From: Clostridia bacterium
GTDB lineage: Bacteria > Bacillota > Clostridia > Christensenellales > CAG-917
NCBI GenBank assembly: GCA_900769205.1
Contig: CAAGFS010000141.1
Coordinates: 1-6,965 of the forward strand
Length of the DNA stretch: 6,965 nt
Direction: 5' to 3'
Made by a program: the position numbers and the translations under genes. The notes under the pieces were generated by a model. The model ran no database searches, was not told the DNA's origin, and was given only the letters and a program-made list of their open reading frames with translations. The stretch's first letter is position 1, and each line of letters begins with the position of its first letter. This document shows positions 5,787-6,965 of the stretch, piece after piece.

Positions 5787-6536
5787 ATGGCAAAATGGAA
5801 CGAAAGCGAACATCCGAGAGACGATGACGGAAAGTTTACGGACGGCAACGGTTCGCAGTGGACCACATCCAAAAGAGATTACTCGAACGTGCAAGGCGGT
5901 GAGGCTCAACGTGTCTTTGACGAGGCAAAACAACTTGGAATCGATACAAAGGGCATAGATAACCTTGACGTCATAAAAGCGAAGATTGAGATCGAAAAAC
6001 AGCGCAACAAGAATAGCGAAAGCAATAGAATAATCAGTGCAACAGCTAAAAAAATAGAACAAGAGATTTGTTCGCTTAACTATGAAGTTGGTGTGATTAT
6101 CGGTAAAGACGGAAAGGTCTTACAAAAGGTCGATGGGACACACAATATTGTTGAGGTAGATCCAAATTTGTTGAAGGGAGCGGCTTTTACTCATAATCAT
6201 CCCGAGGGTAGTTGCTTTTCTGCTCAGGATATGATAAGCTTTTTGCAAGCAGATGTTTATCAAATGAGAGCGACCACTCCAAGCGGCAAAACTTTCATCT
6301 TGACAAGAGATAAGAATTTTGTGAAACCGTCACTTGCTATGGATTATAAAAAAGCAGGTTCTTTTAGGAGCGAGGGCGAAGGGCGAGTTCAAGAGTTAAC
6401 GGACCAATACATATCAAGCGGCTATTCTTTGGCAGACGCTGCATATAAAGCAAAAAGCGATTATCGAGAAGAGTGGCTTGAAAAACACGCAAAAGAATAT
6501 AATGTAACATTCGAGGTGAAATGGGATGCTGAATAA
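5787..6536 (+). CDS. Phage-associated JAMM/JAB (RadC-like) metallopeptidase-domain protein
   Basis: The ATG at 5787 has AGGAG 6 nt upstream. The 249-residue product starts with AKWNESEHPRDDDGKFTDG, a motif I associate with phage head-morphogenesis proteins and their fused domains. Residues about 35-80 look helical. Residues about 84-175 resemble a JAMM/JAB domain: strand NYEVGVIIGKDGKVL with candidate glutamate E100, then FTHNHPEGSCFSAQD containing H136, H138, S145 and D148. This matches the zinc-site pattern E...HxHP(x5)SxxD, close to RadC's HNHPSG but with one residue fewer before the serine. Related domains cleave isopeptide bonds or act in phage tail assembly; RadC's own role is unclear. 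The first ~155 bases are about 50% GC by hand count and the next 540 about 41%, suggesting a chimera. There is no signal peptide. Alternatives are a phage structural protease, an effector or toxin, or an anti-defence protein. Confidence 0.75.
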   Translation: MAKWNESEHPRDDDGKFTDGNGSQWTTSKRDYSNVQGGEAQRVFDEAKQLGIDTKGIDNLDVIKAKIEIEKQRNKNSESNRIISATAKKIEQEICSLNYEVGVIIGKDGKVLQKVDGTHNIVEVDPNLLKGAAFTHNHPEGSCFSAQDMISFLQADVYQMRATTPSGKTFILTRDKNFVKPSLAMDYKKAGSFRSEGEGRVQELTDQYISSGYSLADAAYKAKSDYREEWLEKHAKEYNVTFEVKWDAE

Positions 6537-6699
6537 AGAAGATGTGAAAAAAGTTTTAGAATGTCTGAACTGGACAAAGGAAGATTGGAAAAAATGGAAA
6601 CAAGAAAGGGGCAAAAAAGATGCCGAATTAAAAAAACGGGGACTTATTGCATTTGATGATTCCGTAGAATCTGTTATGTATCCCGGCGAAGAAGATTAG
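6526..6699 (+). CDS. Small charged 57-residue protein overlapping the JAMM gene
   Basis: The ATG at 6526 has GAGGTG at 6513-6518, a 7-nt spacing, inside the end of the JAMM gene, and the two reading frames overlap by 11 bases. This is good evidence for a real, translationally coupled gene that a length filter would miss. The product is very rich in K, E and D, with a lysine- and tryptophan-rich middle (NWTKEDWKKWKQERGKKD, residues 15-32) likely to be helical, and an acidic C-terminus (PGEED). I recognise no family. By position, size and shared AT-rich composition it is the natural candidate for a partner of the JAMM protein, such as an immunity protein, antitoxin or chaperone; that is inference. 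No cysteine cluster, signal peptide or membrane segment is present. Confidence 0.7.
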   Translation: MLNKEDVKKVLECLNWTKEDWKKWKQERGKKDAELKKRGLIAFDDSVESVMYPGEED

Positions 6700-6700
6700 A

Positions 6701-6737
6701 AGGCACATAACAACTTAACAGCAAGTTATGATTGCCT
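6701..6737 (+). other. Hairpin downstream of the small gene
   Basis: AGGCA-CATAAC (6701-6711) pairs with GTTATG-AT-TGCCT (6725-6737), 11 pairs with a 2-base bulge, around a 13-nt loop. It begins 1 nt past the stop codon. No T run follows, so it is not a standard terminator; it might stabilise the mRNA 3' end or mark an element end. An ATG at 6728, inside the right arm, opens a 29-codon frame to 6817 with no proper ribosome binding site, which I do not call as a gene. Confidence 0.5.
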
Positions 6738-6836
6738 TATATATCTATTGCATTCAACACAAAAAGAAATGGGAAGACGTACTACAATTCAAGTATAACG
6801 ACACGGTCTTGTACTAATTAGCAACTTAACAGCAAG
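6711..6836 (+). repeat. 15-bp perfect direct repeat CAACTTAACAGCAAG (6711-6725 and 6822-6836)
   Basis: The two copies lie 111 bp apart and flank a stretch with no confident gene. The first copy forms the loop of the hairpin at 6701-6737; the second sits just before the terminator at 6839. Possible origins are a short duplication, a recombination scar left by loss or gain of a cassette, or a repeated regulatory element. Confidence 0.65.
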
Positions 6837-6838
6837 CC

Positions 6839-6867
6839 AAAGCACATCACAACGGTGTGCTTTTTTT
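6839..6867 (+). terminator. Intrinsic terminator between the JAMM cassette and the next phage gene
   Basis: AAAGCACA (6839-6846) pairs with TGTGCTTT (6856-6863), an 8-bp stem with a 9-nt loop, and the T run continues to 6867. It should end transcripts from the JAMM cassette, making that cassette a self-contained transcription unit with its own promoter and terminator. Confidence 0.8.
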
Positions 6868-6898
6868 ATGCAAAAATACACAAAGGGGGTGGTCGCAA

Positions 6899-6965
6899 AT
6901 GACCAAAGCCGAAAGGGAAGCCTTGAAAGCCGAGTTCATCACAGGCGACTACCGTACAATCAAAG
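6899..6965 (+). CDS. N-terminus of a phage-like HTH protein, possibly terminase small subunit (cut by window edge)
   Basis: A strong Shine-Dalgarno, AAGGGGGTGG, lies about 7 nt before the ATG. Twenty-two codons are visible before the window ends: MTKAEREALKAEFIT followed by GDYRTIK. The pattern of an acidic-basic helix, then E-(F/Y)-I-(T/S)-G-D, then a second helix, recalls the start of small terminase subunits in phages of low-GC Gram-positive bacteria, whose HTH binds the packaging site. With so little sequence the family is a guess, but the phage-type motif in the nearby JAMM gene fits. An ATG at 6868 in another frame is less likely: it has no ribosome binding site and overlaps the terminator's end. 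Confidence 0.55.
   Translation, partial: MTKAEREALKAEFITGDYRTIK

Noticed and set aside
5511..6062. Leftward 183-codon frame across the JAMM gene start and its leader
   Set aside because: It has no Shine-Dalgarno or recognisable domain and is antisense to the phage motif region of the JAMM gene.
5678..6536. Type III toxin-antitoxin locus (RNA antitoxin plus toxin)
   Set aside because: The layout of RNA, terminator and gene is similar, but there are no tandem RNA repeats and the protein does not resemble ToxN, CptN or TenpN.
6728..6817. 29-codon frame between the small gene and the terminator
   Set aside because: It has no proper Shine-Dalgarno, its start codon is buried in a hairpin arm, and it is too short to judge. 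Kept only as an observation.

Overview
The window looks like a chromosomal segment of a Gram-positive bacterium of the Bacillota/Clostridia type, with phage-derived DNA at its right end. The signs are sigma-A promoters with 17-bp spacers, good Shine-Dalgarno sites, hairpin-plus-T-run terminators, a lipobox-type secreted lipoprotein and a XerS-like recombinase. Base composition is moderate, roughly half GC in the left genes. I cannot name a species.

Left block (1-2430, both genes leftward): an unusually long PadR-family regulator, cut by the left edge, whose winged helix is followed by a large coiled coil built partly of four 14-residue repeats. Its promoter sits in a cluster of AATAGT/ACTATT half-sites that looks like an operator. 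To its right is a 360-residue XerS-like tyrosine recombinase with a complete catalytic set and a near-consensus promoter.

Middle block (2430-5400): a GNAT acetyltransferase reads rightward, divergent from the recombinase, and its promoter implies a leaderless mRNA. It converges on a leftward EamA/DMT transporter, with a shared hairpin terminator between them. Next is a leftward GH16 beta-glucanase-type lipoprotein with its own promoter and terminator. The GH16 promoter shares a 10-mer around the -35 box with the PadR promoter, so the PadR protein might also control the glucanase; this is inference.

Right block (5400-6965, rightward): about 250 bp with no gene, then a promoter lacking a -35 box but preceded by two GTAGCGG repeats one helical turn apart, then a structured 5' RNA ending in a terminator-like hairpin immediately before a ribosome binding site. 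This drives a 249-residue protein with a phage-type N-terminal motif (WNESEHPRDDDGKFT) and a JAMM/RadC-like metallopeptidase motif (HNHP...S..D), overlapped by a 57-residue gene too short for most gene callers. From about 160 bases into the JAMM gene the DNA becomes AT-richer, and the small gene shares that composition, which suggests an imported effector plus partner cassette. A 15-bp direct repeat, a terminator and the first 22 codons of a phage-like HTH protein (possibly the terminase small subunit) complete the window. The JAMM gene, the small gene and their leader are the best candidate here for an undescribed system.
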